Positions 1 through 5,954 of a stretch of 7,776 nt of DNA are shown piece by piece; positions within the stretch are counted from its first letter, which is position 1, and each line of letters starts with the position of its first letter. The stretch comes from Pseudomonadota bacterium. GTDB lineage: Bacteria > Desulfobacterota > JAPLJL01. Under the pieces are notes generated by a model that saw only the letters and a program-made list of their open reading frames with translations, was not told where the DNA came from and ran no database searches. The stretch is taken from contig JAPLJL010000236.1 in assembly GCA_026388615.1 (NCBI GenBank), positions 1 through 7,776 of the forward strand, given 5' to 3'. The translations under genes and the position numbers were made by a program.

Positions 1-15
1 GGCGGGCCGTGGGGG

Positions 16-42
16 CGACCCCCTGGTAATTCCAGGGGGTCG
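16..42 (-). terminator. GC-rich 11-bp hairpin 3' of the minus-strand gene
   Basis: A perfect inverted repeat has arms CGACCCCCTGG (16-26) and CCAGGGGGTCG (32-42) around the loop TAATT. It lies 24 bp beyond the stop codon of the minus-strand gene, where a terminator would be expected. Neither strand has a T-run after the stem, so it is not a classic Rho-independent terminator. It could be a transcript-end-protecting hairpin or one of the palindromic repeats that are common in this window. Confidence 0.35.
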
Positions 43-66
43 ATCTTGCGGAATTGGGGAGGGAAT

Positions 67-513
67 TTATTGCGGGTCCATATTCATCGAATAGAGCCCC
101 TGGGGGAGGGGCTCATGATTATCCCGGGCCACGACTTCGGAGCTGTTCGCCTCGATCCATTTGGCCAGGAGAGTATCCAGTGTTTTGACCTTAGTTTTAA
201 CATTGTCGGCCCATATTTTTCCCACCTGGCTTTGAACGGCGGGATCGGCCAGATTATTTAAACTGTCCTGAAGGGCCAGATTATTGCCTCCGGCGGGTTC
301 TTCTGTGTCGATCAAGTCAGCAATTAGGACCGTATCCCCGGCGAGCTCTTCCTGACTGGTGATTTCGCCACTTTCATTCAGTTCAATCACGGTGGCGGCG
401 GAGGAATTAACCGTTAAGATCTCCGCGTGCAGGAACCTCGGAATCCAGATCAGAACCGCCAACAGAGAACCGATCAGCAGGATCAGGTTCGTTATTTTTT
501 CTCTTTTATCCAT
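67..513 (-). CDS. Small membrane-anchored protein of unknown function
   Basis: This encodes 148 residues of no family I recognise. A short charged N-terminus (MDKREK) is followed by one hydrophobic segment at about residues 9-29, so it is probably a signal anchor or an uncleaved signal peptide. The remaining ~118 residues would then lie outside the cytoplasm. They are acidic in the middle (about 45-75), predicted mostly helical from about 80 to 125, and contain no cysteine. The ATG is supported by AAGGA on the minus strand (positions 521-525) with a 7-nt spacer. A near-perfect sigma-54 promoter lies just upstream, which strongly supports a real gene whose expression is switched by an activator. 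It is transcribed divergently from the flavoprotein gene. A plus-strand ORF overlapping its 3' half has no supporting signals. The gene call is good; the function is unknown. Confidence 0.8.
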   Translation of the reverse strand: MDKREKITNLILLIGSLLAVLIWIPRFLHAEILTVNSSAATVIELNESGEITSQEELAGDTVLIADLIDTEEPAGGNNLALQDSLNNLADPAVQSQVGKIWADNVKTKVKTLDTLLAKWIEANSSEVVARDNHEPLPQGLYSMNMDPQ

Positions 514-561
514 GATGTTATCCTTTCCATTTCGCTTCCATTCGCCTCTGCTTTTTAATAT

Positions 562-577
562 TGCAAGCCTCGTGCCA
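562..577 (-). promoter_or_regulatory. Sigma-54 (-24/-12) promoter of the minus-strand gene
   Basis: Read on the minus strand the site is TGGCAC-GAGGC-TTGCA. This matches the RpoN consensus TGGCAC-N5-TTGCW at every conserved position, including the GG and GC at the required spacing. Transcription should begin roughly 11-12 bp further on, near 551. That would give a leader of about 38 nt carrying the AAGGA ribosome site of the 148-residue protein. The placement relative to a gene start makes a chance match unlikely. Such promoters require an AAA+ enhancer-binding activator, and none is encoded in this window. Confidence 0.75.
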
Positions 578-604
578 AGAAATGGAGAAGGTTGTGGTTG
601 GAAA

Positions 605-617
605 TCTCCGACGGAGA
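605..617. promoter_or_regulatory. Dyad TCTCCG-A-CGGAGA, possible operator
   Basis: A perfect 6-bp inverted repeat has a single central base. It lies about 30-40 bp upstream of the sigma-54 promoter of the minus-strand gene. Enhancer-binding proteins usually bind dyads about 80-150 bp upstream, so this is close for a classical enhancer site. It could instead be a repressor site or part of a dispersed repeat. The assignment is inference from symmetry only. Confidence 0.3.
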
Positions 618-661
618 AGGGGGAAAAGGTCAGCCGGGAATATGGGTCACAAATAACCCGC

Positions 662-680
662 CGGGTGAAAAATACACCCG
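662..680. promoter_or_regulatory. Inverted repeat CGGGTG-N7-CACCCG in the divergent gap
   Basis: Six-base perfect arms (662-667 and 675-680) flank the A-rich loop AAAAATA. A second, overlapping palindrome, ACCCGCCGGGT, ends within the left arm. The centre lies about 100 bp upstream of the sigma-54 promoter, which is a typical distance for an enhancer-binding-protein site. It also lies about 80 bp upstream of the promoter for the flavoprotein gene. A regulator site is plausible but unproven. Confidence 0.3.
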
Positions 681-712
681 CGCTTCATTATAATAATTCG
701 GCCTCGACTTCC

Positions 713-735
713 CCTCCGCCCGGAAAAGGCGGGGG
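713..735. repeat. GC-rich stem-loop upstream of the flavoprotein promoter
   Basis: CCTCCGCC (713-720) pairs with GGCGGGGG (728-735), with one G-T wobble, around a 7-base loop. There is no T-run and no gene end close by. It resembles the other GC-rich intergenic palindromes in this window rather than a terminator. Confidence 0.35.
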
Positions 736-751
736 ACGCGGTATCTGGGTG

Positions 752-780
752 TTGGTATGATTTGACTTTGATACTATATT
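752..780 (+). promoter_or_regulatory. Putative sigma-70 promoter of the flavoprotein gene
   Basis: TTGGTA (752-757) and TATATT (775-780) are separated by exactly 17 bp. They match the -35 and -10 consensus at 4 and 5 of 6 positions. A start near 787 would leave a leader of about 45 nt with the AGAGGGG ribosome site. It is the best-spaced pair in the gap, but AT-rich sequence makes chance matches common. Confidence 0.4.
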
Positions 781-831
781 TGGATTTTGATATTTGAAAT
801 TGGGCTTTCGATCAAAGAGGGGACAGGAAGC

Positions 832-2325
832 ATGGAAAATCCAAAGAGCGGATACGACGTGGCGATAATCGGGACGGGATTAGGCGGGAGCGCCTGCGGG
901 GCGCTGGTGGCCAAGGCGGGGCTTAAGACCCTCATCCTGGAAAAGAACGAGAGGACCGGCGGGTCGTGCTCCTACTACGAGAAGGACGGCTTCAAGGTTG
1001 ATATCGGCACCCACATGTTCACCCGGGGGAACCGGGGTCCGTTCGGGGAGGTCCAGCGGCGCCTGGGGATCCCGAACCGGATCCAGTTCAAGCAGGTTCA
1101 CGACTTGGCTCTCATGCAGGGAGGGGGATACAGCCTGATTCTGCCCAAGGAGGCCTATCGTTATCCCTACTTTTACTACGATCTTTACCGGCAGCTTGGT
1201 ATTCCCTTGAAAGAGTTTGTCACGGTTTCCAAGCTCTTTTACGACCTGGTCACAATGCCGGATTCCGAAATTGAGAAATGGGACGAGCGCCCGGTAGATG
1301 AGTTCGTGGCCAAGTACGTGGGAAAAAACCTGCGCCTGCTCGGGTACCTGGGCGGCCTCCTGGGGCTGTTTTTCGTGATCCCGTTCTGGGAGGCCTCAGC
1401 CGGGGAGGCGATCTGGAGCTACAAGCGGATGTTCGGGGAACGGACTCTTTCCTACCCGCGCGGGGGGGCCCACCGGATCCCCTCGGTCTTCCTGGAGGCC
1501 GCCCAGGGCCTGGGAGCGGATTTGCTGACCCAGAGCCGGGTGACCAAGATCCGGGTGGAGAACGGACAGGTCCAGGGAGTGGAAATCGAGGGCGGTAAGT
1601 TCTTCCCCGCCCGGGCGGTGGTCAGTACCACCTCGCTCCGGGACAGTGTGTTCCACCTGGTGGGTGAACAGCACTTTCCGGAGGTTTACCGTGAAAAGGT
1701 GCGCAAGCTGAAGAAATCCATCATCGCTTTCCAGGTGAAGATTGCCCTGGACCGGAAGATCTTCGAGCCGGGAGCGCTTTTCGGGGGCCGGATCCGGGAC
1801 AAGAATTTTGACCCGACCCAGGTCACCCTGGAAGAGGTGAAAAAGGGCTACCAGGAGATCATGGAGGGCAAGATTCCCCAGGTGACCATGATTTACGCCC
1901 CCGTGCCCAGCAATTTCGACCCCTCGCTTGCGCCCCCCGGAAAACAGCTGATCACCGCCTGCACCGCCGGCCCCACCACCGACGTGGAACTCGAGGAACC
2001 CGCGGATAAATGGATGGACGAGATGGTGGACGCCATGGACGAAATGATCCCCGGCCTGAAGAAGCACATGATGTGGTGCGACCGTTTCGACACGAAATTC
2101 ATCGCCAATTGGATCGGGAAAGAATTCGGACCCGCCATTTCCACCGCCCAGACCGTGGACCAAGTTGGAAAAAACCGCCCCCTGATCCGAACCCCCATCC
2201 GGGGCCTGTATTTCGCGGGGGATTGCGCGGGCGGACGCGGGGTGGGAACCGAACTTGCCGCCCAGAGCGGGATCGAATGCTCGGAAATCGTCGTCGCCGA
2301 TCTTGCCCATGGGCTGATAGGCTAA
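832..2325 (+). CDS. FAD-dependent oxidoreductase, phytoene desaturase (CrtI)-like
   Basis: This 497-residue flavoprotein belongs to the CrtI/phytoene desaturase-like group of amine-oxidase-fold enzymes. The dinucleotide-binding beta-alpha-beta unit is at the N-terminus: GTGLGG at residues 14-19, the ribose-binding acid E37 in LILEKN, then RTGG at 41-44. DIGTHMF at 57-63 suits the second FAD contact. The C-terminal FAD motif GLYFAGD (458-464) is followed by a glycine-rich stretch typical of the family. Length is normal, and no membrane segment or export signal is evident. The ATG at 832 is preferred because AGAGGGG (816-822) precedes it by 9 nt and the fold starts directly after it. An upstream in-frame TTG at 787 has no such site. 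Relatives desaturate, saturate or isomerise carotenoids, retinoids and other lipids. No carotenoid gene is nearby, so the substrate is unknown. The next gene is a crotonase. Confidence 0.9.
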   Translation: MENPKSGYDVAIIGTGLGGSACGALVAKAGLKTLILEKNERTGGSCSYYEKDGFKVDIGTHMFTRGNRGPFGEVQRRLGIPNRIQFKQVHDLALMQGGGYSLILPKEAYRYPYFYYDLYRQLGIPLKEFVTVSKLFYDLVTMPDSEIEKWDERPVDEFVAKYVGKNLRLLGYLGGLLGLFFVIPFWEASAGEAIWSYKRMFGERTLSYPRGGAHRIPSVFLEAAQGLGADLLTQSRVTKIRVENGQVQGVEIEGGKFFPARAVVSTTSLRDSVFHLVGEQHFPEVYREKVRKLKKSIIAFQVKIALDRKIFEPGALFGGRIRDKNFDPTQVTLEEVKKGYQEIMEGKIPQVTMIYAPVPSNFDPSLAPPGKQLITACTAGPTTDVELEEPADKWMDEMVDAMDEMIPGLKKHMMWCDRFDTKFIANWIGKEFGPAISTAQTVDQVGKNRPLIRTPIRGLYFAGDCAGGRGVGTELAAQSGIECSEIVVADLAHGLIG

Positions 2326-2331
2326 GAATAA

Positions 2332-2447
2332 TGTAGCCGCAGGCTTGAGCCTGCGATTCTGTAGGGGCGGGGCTTGTCCCCGTCCGAATAAGGGCGCCCG
2401 CGGAGAGGCTCCCCTATATTTATTGTAGTTGCCCGATTCATCGGGCG
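2332..2447. repeat. Tandem REP-like palindromes, each headed by GTAG
   Basis: Three GC-rich hairpins follow one another, each with TGTAG at its 5' foot: TGTAG at 2332, 2360 and 2424. The stems are CGCAGGC/GCCTGCG (2338-2344 and 2349-2355), CGGGG/CCCCG (2368-2372 and 2378-2382, extendable to 8 pairs) and GCCCGAT/ATCGGGC (2431-2437 and 2440-2446). Between the last two lie GGGCGCCC (2392-2399) and a GGAG/CTCC hairpin (2402-2412). The third unit recurs at 3532-3556. A GTAG tetranucleotide before a GC-rich hairpin is the layout of REP elements mobilised by Y1 (RAYT/TnpA_REP) transposases. The REP assignment is by architecture only. There are no T-runs, so they are not standard terminators. Confidence 0.65.
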
Positions 2448-2467
2448 AAGAAATTAAAACTGTGGAA

Positions 2468-2483
2468 GCCTTATTAATGAGGC
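2468..2483. promoter_or_regulatory. 16-bp near-perfect dyad upstream of the crotonase gene
   Basis: GCCTTATTAATGAGGC is palindromic at 7 of its 8 base pairs, with one T-G mismatch. Its centre lies about 65 bp before the crotonase ATG. The size and symmetry are those of a dimeric repressor operator, for example a TetR-family site. No regulator is encoded nearby, and no convincing -35/-10 pair was found beside it. Confidence 0.3.
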
Positions 2484-2541
2484 AATTACAAATAGATTTT
2501 GGAATTGGATGATTAAGAATCCCCTATTCAAGGAGGAAATC

Positions 2542-3330
2542 ATGGAAAAGCCGGAAGTATTCTCGGAAAAGAAGGACTTGATTACGACTATTACTCTTAA
2601 CCGGCCGGAGCGCAAGAACGCCGTCCGGTATCAAACCCTGGTTATGATCGCCAATGAGATGGCCATGGCCGCCGAGGATGAGGAGACCCGGGTCGTGGTT
2701 CTCACCGGAGTTCCCGGTTCCTTTTCGGCCGGGGCCGACCTCAAGGAGGGCATGGAAGGCGATGAGCCGGCGGAAAGGATGATGGAACTGACTACCCGCA
2801 CCGCCCAGAAGATCATCACCTGGATGGTAACCATGCCCAAGCCGGTCATCACCAAGGTGGACGGGCCGGCGGTGGGTTTCGGCTGCAACCTGGCCCTGGC
2901 CGGCGACCTGGTCATCGCCTCCGAGCGGGCCCGCTTCAGCGAGATTTTCGTCAAGGTGGGCCTGGCCACCGACGGGGGAGGCGCGTTTATCCTGCCCCGG
3001 CTGGTGGGCCTGCGCAAGGCCTTTGAAATGATCTTCACCGGGGAATTCATCGAGGGGAAAAAGGCGGAGGAAATCGGGCTGGTGACTCGGGTGGTGCCGG
3101 TAGCCGACCTGGACCGGGTGGTGGACGAGCTGGCCCAGAAGCTGGCCCGGGGGCCGCGGCGGGCGATGGCGGCCACCAAAGCTGCCCTTTACCGGGGTTT
3201 GCACGGGAACATGATGGAGGTCCTGGAAATGGAGACCAAGGCCCAGATCAACGCGGTCAAGAACGGGGAATTTACCGAGGGGGCGATGGCGTTCATCCAG
3301 AGACGGGACCCGGATTTCCGGAATATATAA
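2542..3330 (+). CDS. Crotonase-superfamily acyl-CoA enzyme, probably isomerase-type (PaaG-like)
   Basis: This 262-residue enzyme of the enoyl-CoA hydratase/isomerase family has normal length. The start at 2542 is set by a strong AAGGAGG (2530-2536) with a 5-nt spacer; an in-frame ATG at 2509 lacks one. The CoA/oxyanion-hole segments SAGADL (62-67) and GPAVGFGC (108-115) are intact. By-eye alignment to rat mitochondrial hydratase puts N116 where Glu144 should be and F136 where Glu164 should be, so both hydratase acids appear lost. D144, in GLATDGGG, falls where E. coli PaaG has its catalytic Asp and yeast Eci1 its Glu. The C-terminus (EGAMAFIQRRDPDF) also resembles PaaG. I infer double-bond or ring isomerisation of an acyl-CoA rather than hydration. 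The substrate is unknown, and no phenylacetate genes are nearby. It lies 216 bp after the flavoprotein gene, with repeats between, so co-transcription is uncertain. Confidence 0.88.
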   Translation: MEKPEVFSEKKDLITTITLNRPERKNAVRYQTLVMIANEMAMAAEDEETRVVVLTGVPGSFSAGADLKEGMEGDEPAERMMELTTRTAQKIITWMVTMPKPVITKVDGPAVGFGCNLALAGDLVIASERARFSEIFVKVGLATDGGGAFILPRLVGLRKAFEMIFTGEFIEGKKAEEIGLVTRVVPVADLDRVVDELAQKLARGPRRAMAATKAALYRGLHGNMMEVLEMETKAQINAVKNGEFTEGAMAFIQRRDPDFRNI

Positions 3331-3331
3331 G

Positions 3332-3450
3332 AATTGACGATTGACGATTTACGATTGACGAGTGAAAAGCGAAGAAGAAACGAAGAAGAATTGACGATTG
3401 TCCCTCGCAAGATCTCGGGATAAATAGATTGACGAATGACGAATAAAAAA
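3332..3450. repeat. TGACGA repeat cluster directly after the crotonase stop
   Basis: The cluster begins one base after the TAA. Its first 37 bases (3332-3368) are a degenerate tandem of ATTGACG and are identical to 7522-7558 near the window end. Shorter pieces follow at 3389-3400 and 3428-3450 (ATTGACGAATGACGA). Purine-rich GAAGAAGAAACGAAGAAG lies between them. There are no unique spacers, so it is not CRISPR. It looks like an interspersed intergenic repeat family. Confidence 0.75.
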
Positions 3451-3726
3451 TCAGTTCAAAGTCCAAGATGATTTGTTCGAAGCGGAATGTAAGGGTTAAT
3501 CCGAAAAATGCAGTTAATATTTTCAATCCGGTTGTAGTTGCCCGATTTATCGGGCGCTTTTAAAAACTGCCGATCCCGCTCAGTAACGGGACACGTCCCG
3601 CCTTTGTCGGGATAAATGAATCGGCACACTGCAAAAGAATCCGTATGCGAATTACGGAAAGACGAAACTAACTGAGGATTTCGGGTTAATCACATTATTT
3701 ATACTAAGGACTGAAATAGAATAATT
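3451..3726. repeat. Intergenic region with REP-like and other palindromes, no gene seen
   Basis: No supportable coding region lies here. At 3532-3556 is a second copy of the GTAG-headed GCCCGAT/ATCGGGC hairpin, 24 of 25 bases identical to 2423-2447. It is followed by GCTTTTAAAAA, so in this copy weak termination is possible. At 3587-3600 CGGGAC-AC-GTCCCG is a perfect palindrome, overlapped by CCCG-N7-CGGG (3597-3611). The 11-mer TCGGGATAAAT occurs at 3607-3617 and also at 3415-3425. TATACT at 3700-3705 could be a -10 box for the next gene, but no good -35 box accompanies it. Confidence 0.6.
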
Positions 3727-4446
3727 ATGCGATCTTTTTTTCTCGTGCGTCATGGCGAAGCCCGGACGGTGGATGAGGAAGGTATCATCCGCAATTACAC
3801 CGGCGGCGAGCTGACCGAAAAAGGGATCCGGCAGGCCCAGGCCCTCCGGGACTATTTCCGGGAGACGAAATTCTCGGCGGTTTACGCCAGCGACTTGCAG
3901 CGCTCCCTCCAAACCGCCGAAATCGTGGTCGAGGGCCGGGGGATGAAGGTTAAAACCGAACCGGAACTCCGGGAATTTTCAGTCGGCCAGCTGGAAGGCA
4001 TCACCATCTCCGAAGCCATTGACCGGTTTTTTCCGGCCGCCCGGGACATTCAGTCCCCCGCTGATTTCCGGGCCCAGTTTTCCCTGCAGGGGAGGTTTCC
4101 CGGGGGAGAGAGCCTGGCCGAATTCGAGGGGAGGGTGCGGAAAGCCTGGAAACGGCTGGTGTCCTCCGAAGGGGAGGGAGGCCCGGTCCTGGTCGCGGCC
4201 CACGGCGGGGTTAATCGGGTGATCCTGGCCGATCTGCTCGGTTTGCCGATGGAGATGGAAGGCCTGGCCCGGATTGACCAGGATCCCGCCGCTCTTAACC
4301 TGATTGCTTACGTGCCGAGGGAAGGAATGCCGGATCACGGGATCGTGCGGATTATCAACTATACCCCTTACAGTCCCACCAAGAGCGATCTGGGCCTGGA
4401 TCGCTTTATCATCTCGATGCTGAAAGGCCAGATGCCTAAGGCTTAA
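3727..4446 (+). CDS. Histidine phosphatase family protein (phosphoglycerate mutase-like)
   Basis: This 239-residue protein belongs to the two-histidine phosphatase superfamily. The phosphate pocket is complete: the RHGE motif at 8-11 has H9 as the residue that would be phosphorylated, R59 is in SDLQR, the acid E83 is in ELREF, and the second histidine H159 is in VAAHGG. The fold starts immediately after the ATG (MRSFFLVRHGE), which fixes the start even though the nearest purine-rich site, AAGGA at 3706-3710, is rather far (16 nt). Relatives include cobalamin-pathway alpha-ribazole phosphatase, broad-specificity sugar phosphatases and phosphoglycerate mutases. I cannot choose the substrate. 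The ~30-residue C-terminal tail after the fold is less typical. The gene stands alone between repeat-rich gaps and has a probable terminator behind it, so it is likely monocistronic. Confidence 0.9.
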   Translation: MRSFFLVRHGEARTVDEEGIIRNYTGGELTEKGIRQAQALRDYFRETKFSAVYASDLQRSLQTAEIVVEGRGMKVKTEPELREFSVGQLEGITISEAIDRFFPAARDIQSPADFRAQFSLQGRFPGGESLAEFEGRVRKAWKRLVSSEGEGGPVLVAAHGGVNRVILADLLGLPMEMEGLARIDQDPAALNLIAYVPREGMPDHGIVRIINYTPYSPTKSDLGLDRFIISMLKGQMPKA

Positions 4447-4477
4447 AGTTGCTTCCTCCCCTTAGGGAAAAAGTTGT

Positions 4478-4501
4478 GGCCAGGTAACCGGGCCTTTGTT
4501 T
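4478..4501 (+). terminator. Probable Rho-independent terminator of the phosphatase gene
   Basis: GGCC (4478-4481) pairs with GGCC (4491-4494). An inner GG/CC pairing follows across one mismatch, and TTTGTTT comes directly after the stem. It lies about 30 bp after the stop codon. The stem is short and interrupted, so strength is doubtful. Confidence 0.4.
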
Positions 4502-4524
4502 CAGACAAATCAATCCAAAAATTA

Positions 4525-4661
4525 CTAATGACTAATTTCCTAATTTCTAATCAAACCCCAATGACTAAGTTCCAATGTCTAAATACTTTGAATAAAACGA
4601 ATCGATAAAGCCTGGTATTAGATGTTTTCCGTTTGGACATTAATTAGAAATTTGTCATTAG
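4525..4661. repeat. AT-rich MITE-like element with imperfect inverted-repeat ends
   Basis: The left arm 4525-4556 (starting CTAATGAC, ending CAAAC) matches the reverse complement of 4631-4661 at about 25 of 32 positions with one gap. Within the element AATGACTAATTTCC (4527-4540) recurs as AATGACTAAGTTCC (4560-4573), a 13/14 direct match. There is no ORF inside. The low-complexity TTAGAAATT-type sequence continues to 4675, directly against the aminotransferase start. The structure suggests a non-autonomous mobile repeat or a dispersed intergenic repeat. No target-site duplication is clear. Confidence 0.5.
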
Positions 4662-4688
4662 AAATTAGAAATTAACGTGCTTCACAAG

Positions 4689-5894
4689 ATGATCCCCCGT
4701 TTTAAACCTTATTTCGGCTGGGATGAATTCCGAGCCGCCTGGGCCTGGGGCCGCCCGGCGGTCGAAGAATTCGAGCAGAAATTCGCCCGTGCCCTGCAGT
4801 CCAAATACGCCTTGGCTTTCCCCTACGGGAGGAGCGGACTATATGCCTTGTTGAAAGCCCGGGGGATCGAAGGAGCGGAAGTCATCATGCCCGCCTATAC
4901 CTGCGTGGTGGTTCCCAACGCGGTGTTGGCTTCGGGCAATATCCCCCGCTTTGTGGATATCTCCCTGGCTGACTATAACCTGGACCTGGATTTGCTGGAA
5001 AATGCCATCACGGACAAGACCAGGGCAATCATTTCCACCAGTCTTTTCGGTTACCCCGGCAATGCACGGCGCCTATCCGAGATGATCAAGCGGACCGGAA
5101 GGGAAATCCTGGTTTTTCAGGACTGCGCCCATTCCTTTGGCGCCGCTTTCGAGGGAAAACCGGTTGCCAATGAAGGGGACGCGGCTATCTTCGGCCTCGG
5201 CATCAACAAGATGATCACCTCGATTCTAGGGGGGATGGTAACAACTAACGATGAAAGTATTTACCAATCACTTCGGGAGTACCGGGAATCCCGCTTTTCT
5301 CCTGGAGGATTTCGAAAAAGATTGACCAGATTAATATATTTATCTCTGGCCTTCATCGCCCTGAACGATTCGCTTTATCGGCTGGTGGATTTTCTGGAGG
5401 AAAAAACCTCCTGGCTTGATTTTTTCACCTCTGATTATGATGAAAATGAAATTACCATGCCCAGGGATTATCTTGCGCGGATGGTGGATCTGGAGGCCAG
5501 GGTCGGGATCGAGCAGCTGAATAAATACCCGGAAATTCTCCGGCGGAAAGAGGAAATGGCCAGGTATTATGACCGGCATCTGCAGCCGATCAGGGATAAA
5601 GTGGTTCTTCCGCCCTTGATGGCTGGAGCCACGTATTCCCATTATGTGGTCCGCGTTCCGGACCGGATTAAAACCATCGAAGCCATGTACCGGAAGGGGA
5701 TCCAGCTCGGCTGGCTGATCGAATATTCCGTCCCGGAAATTCCGGTTTATCGGCAATATAAAACCGGTTCCTATCCGAACGCTTATCTCTGTTCCCAAAA
5801 CACGATAAATTTGCCTTTATACCCGGGCCTGAAAAAGCGGGATTTGGATTATATTATCAAGACATTTACCGAATTCTTTGTTTGCAATTCATGA
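4689..5894 (+). CDS. DegT/DnrJ/EryC1/StrS-family PLP aminotransferase
   Basis: A fold-type I PLP enzyme of the nucleotide-sugar aminotransferase group, 401 residues from ATG 4689. An in-frame GTG at 4677 would add MLHK. Neither start has a Shine-Dalgarno site; I prefer the ATG because the family usually begins close to the MIPRFKP-type motif. Residues from the ATG: the phosphate-binding GRSGLYALL at 47-55; PAYTCVVVPNAV at 68-79; D145 and H148 in QDCAHSFG, where the Asp contacts the PLP ring nitrogen; K174 in GLGINK as the Schiff-base lysine, followed by the family-typical GGMVTTND. The C-terminal INLPLYPGL motif is also typical. Residues ~200-260 form a hydrophobic, less conserved insertion. 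Relatives transfer an amino group, usually from glutamate, to keto-sugars for surface polysaccharides or glycosylated products. No sugar-pathway gene is adjacent. The AT-rich repeat directly upstream may have replaced its original leader. Confidence 0.88.
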   Translation: MIPRFKPYFGWDEFRAAWAWGRPAVEEFEQKFARALQSKYALAFPYGRSGLYALLKARGIEGAEVIMPAYTCVVVPNAVLASGNIPRFVDISLADYNLDLDLLENAITDKTRAIISTSLFGYPGNARRLSEMIKRTGREILVFQDCAHSFGAAFEGKPVANEGDAAIFGLGINKMITSILGGMVTTNDESIYQSLREYRESRFSPGGFRKRLTRLIYLSLAFIALNDSLYRLVDFLEEKTSWLDFFTSDYDENEITMPRDYLARMVDLEARVGIEQLNKYPEILRRKEEMARYYDRHLQPIRDKVVLPPLMAGATYSHYVVRVPDRIKTIEAMYRKGIQLGWLIEYSVPEIPVYRQYKTGSYPNAYLCSQNTINLPLYPGLKKRDLDYIIKTFTEFFVCNS

Positions 5895-5910
5895 CACGGT
5901 GTGTTATAAG
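5882..5910 (+). promoter_or_regulatory. Extended -10 promoter of the small-ORF unit
   Basis: TTGCAA (5882-5887) and TATAAG (5905-5910) are 17 bp apart. TG at 5902-5903, one base before the -10 box, makes it an extended -10 promoter. The -35 box overlaps the last codons of the aminotransferase gene. Transcription from about 5917 would give a leader of roughly 38 nt before the 43-codon ORF. Confidence 0.55.
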
Positions 5911-5954
5911 TTAAGTTACGTTCTGCATTATTTTCTTCAGAAAGGGGGCCGATC

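Noticed and set aside
359..760. Plus-strand 133-codon ORF
   Set aside because: It runs antisense to the membrane protein and through the dyads and sigma-54 promoter. The translation is Ser/Pro/Arg-rich with no motif.
787..831. TTG start adding 15 residues to the flavoprotein
   Set aside because: It has no ribosome site, and the FAD fold starts after the ATG at 832, which has AGAGGGG at good spacing.
1396..2310. Minus-strand 304-codon ORF inside the flavoprotein gene
   Set aside because: It is a shadow of the GC-rich coding frame: Gly/His/Pro-rich translation, no ribosome site, no family.
2470..2498. Sigma-70 promoter for the crotonase gene (CTTATT/TAGATT)
   Set aside because: The spacing is right, but the -35 match is too poor to distinguish from AT-rich background.
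3332..3450. CRISPR or iteron array from the ATTGACG repeats
   Set aside because: The units are short, degenerate and directly abutting, with no spacers and no cas or rep gene nearby.
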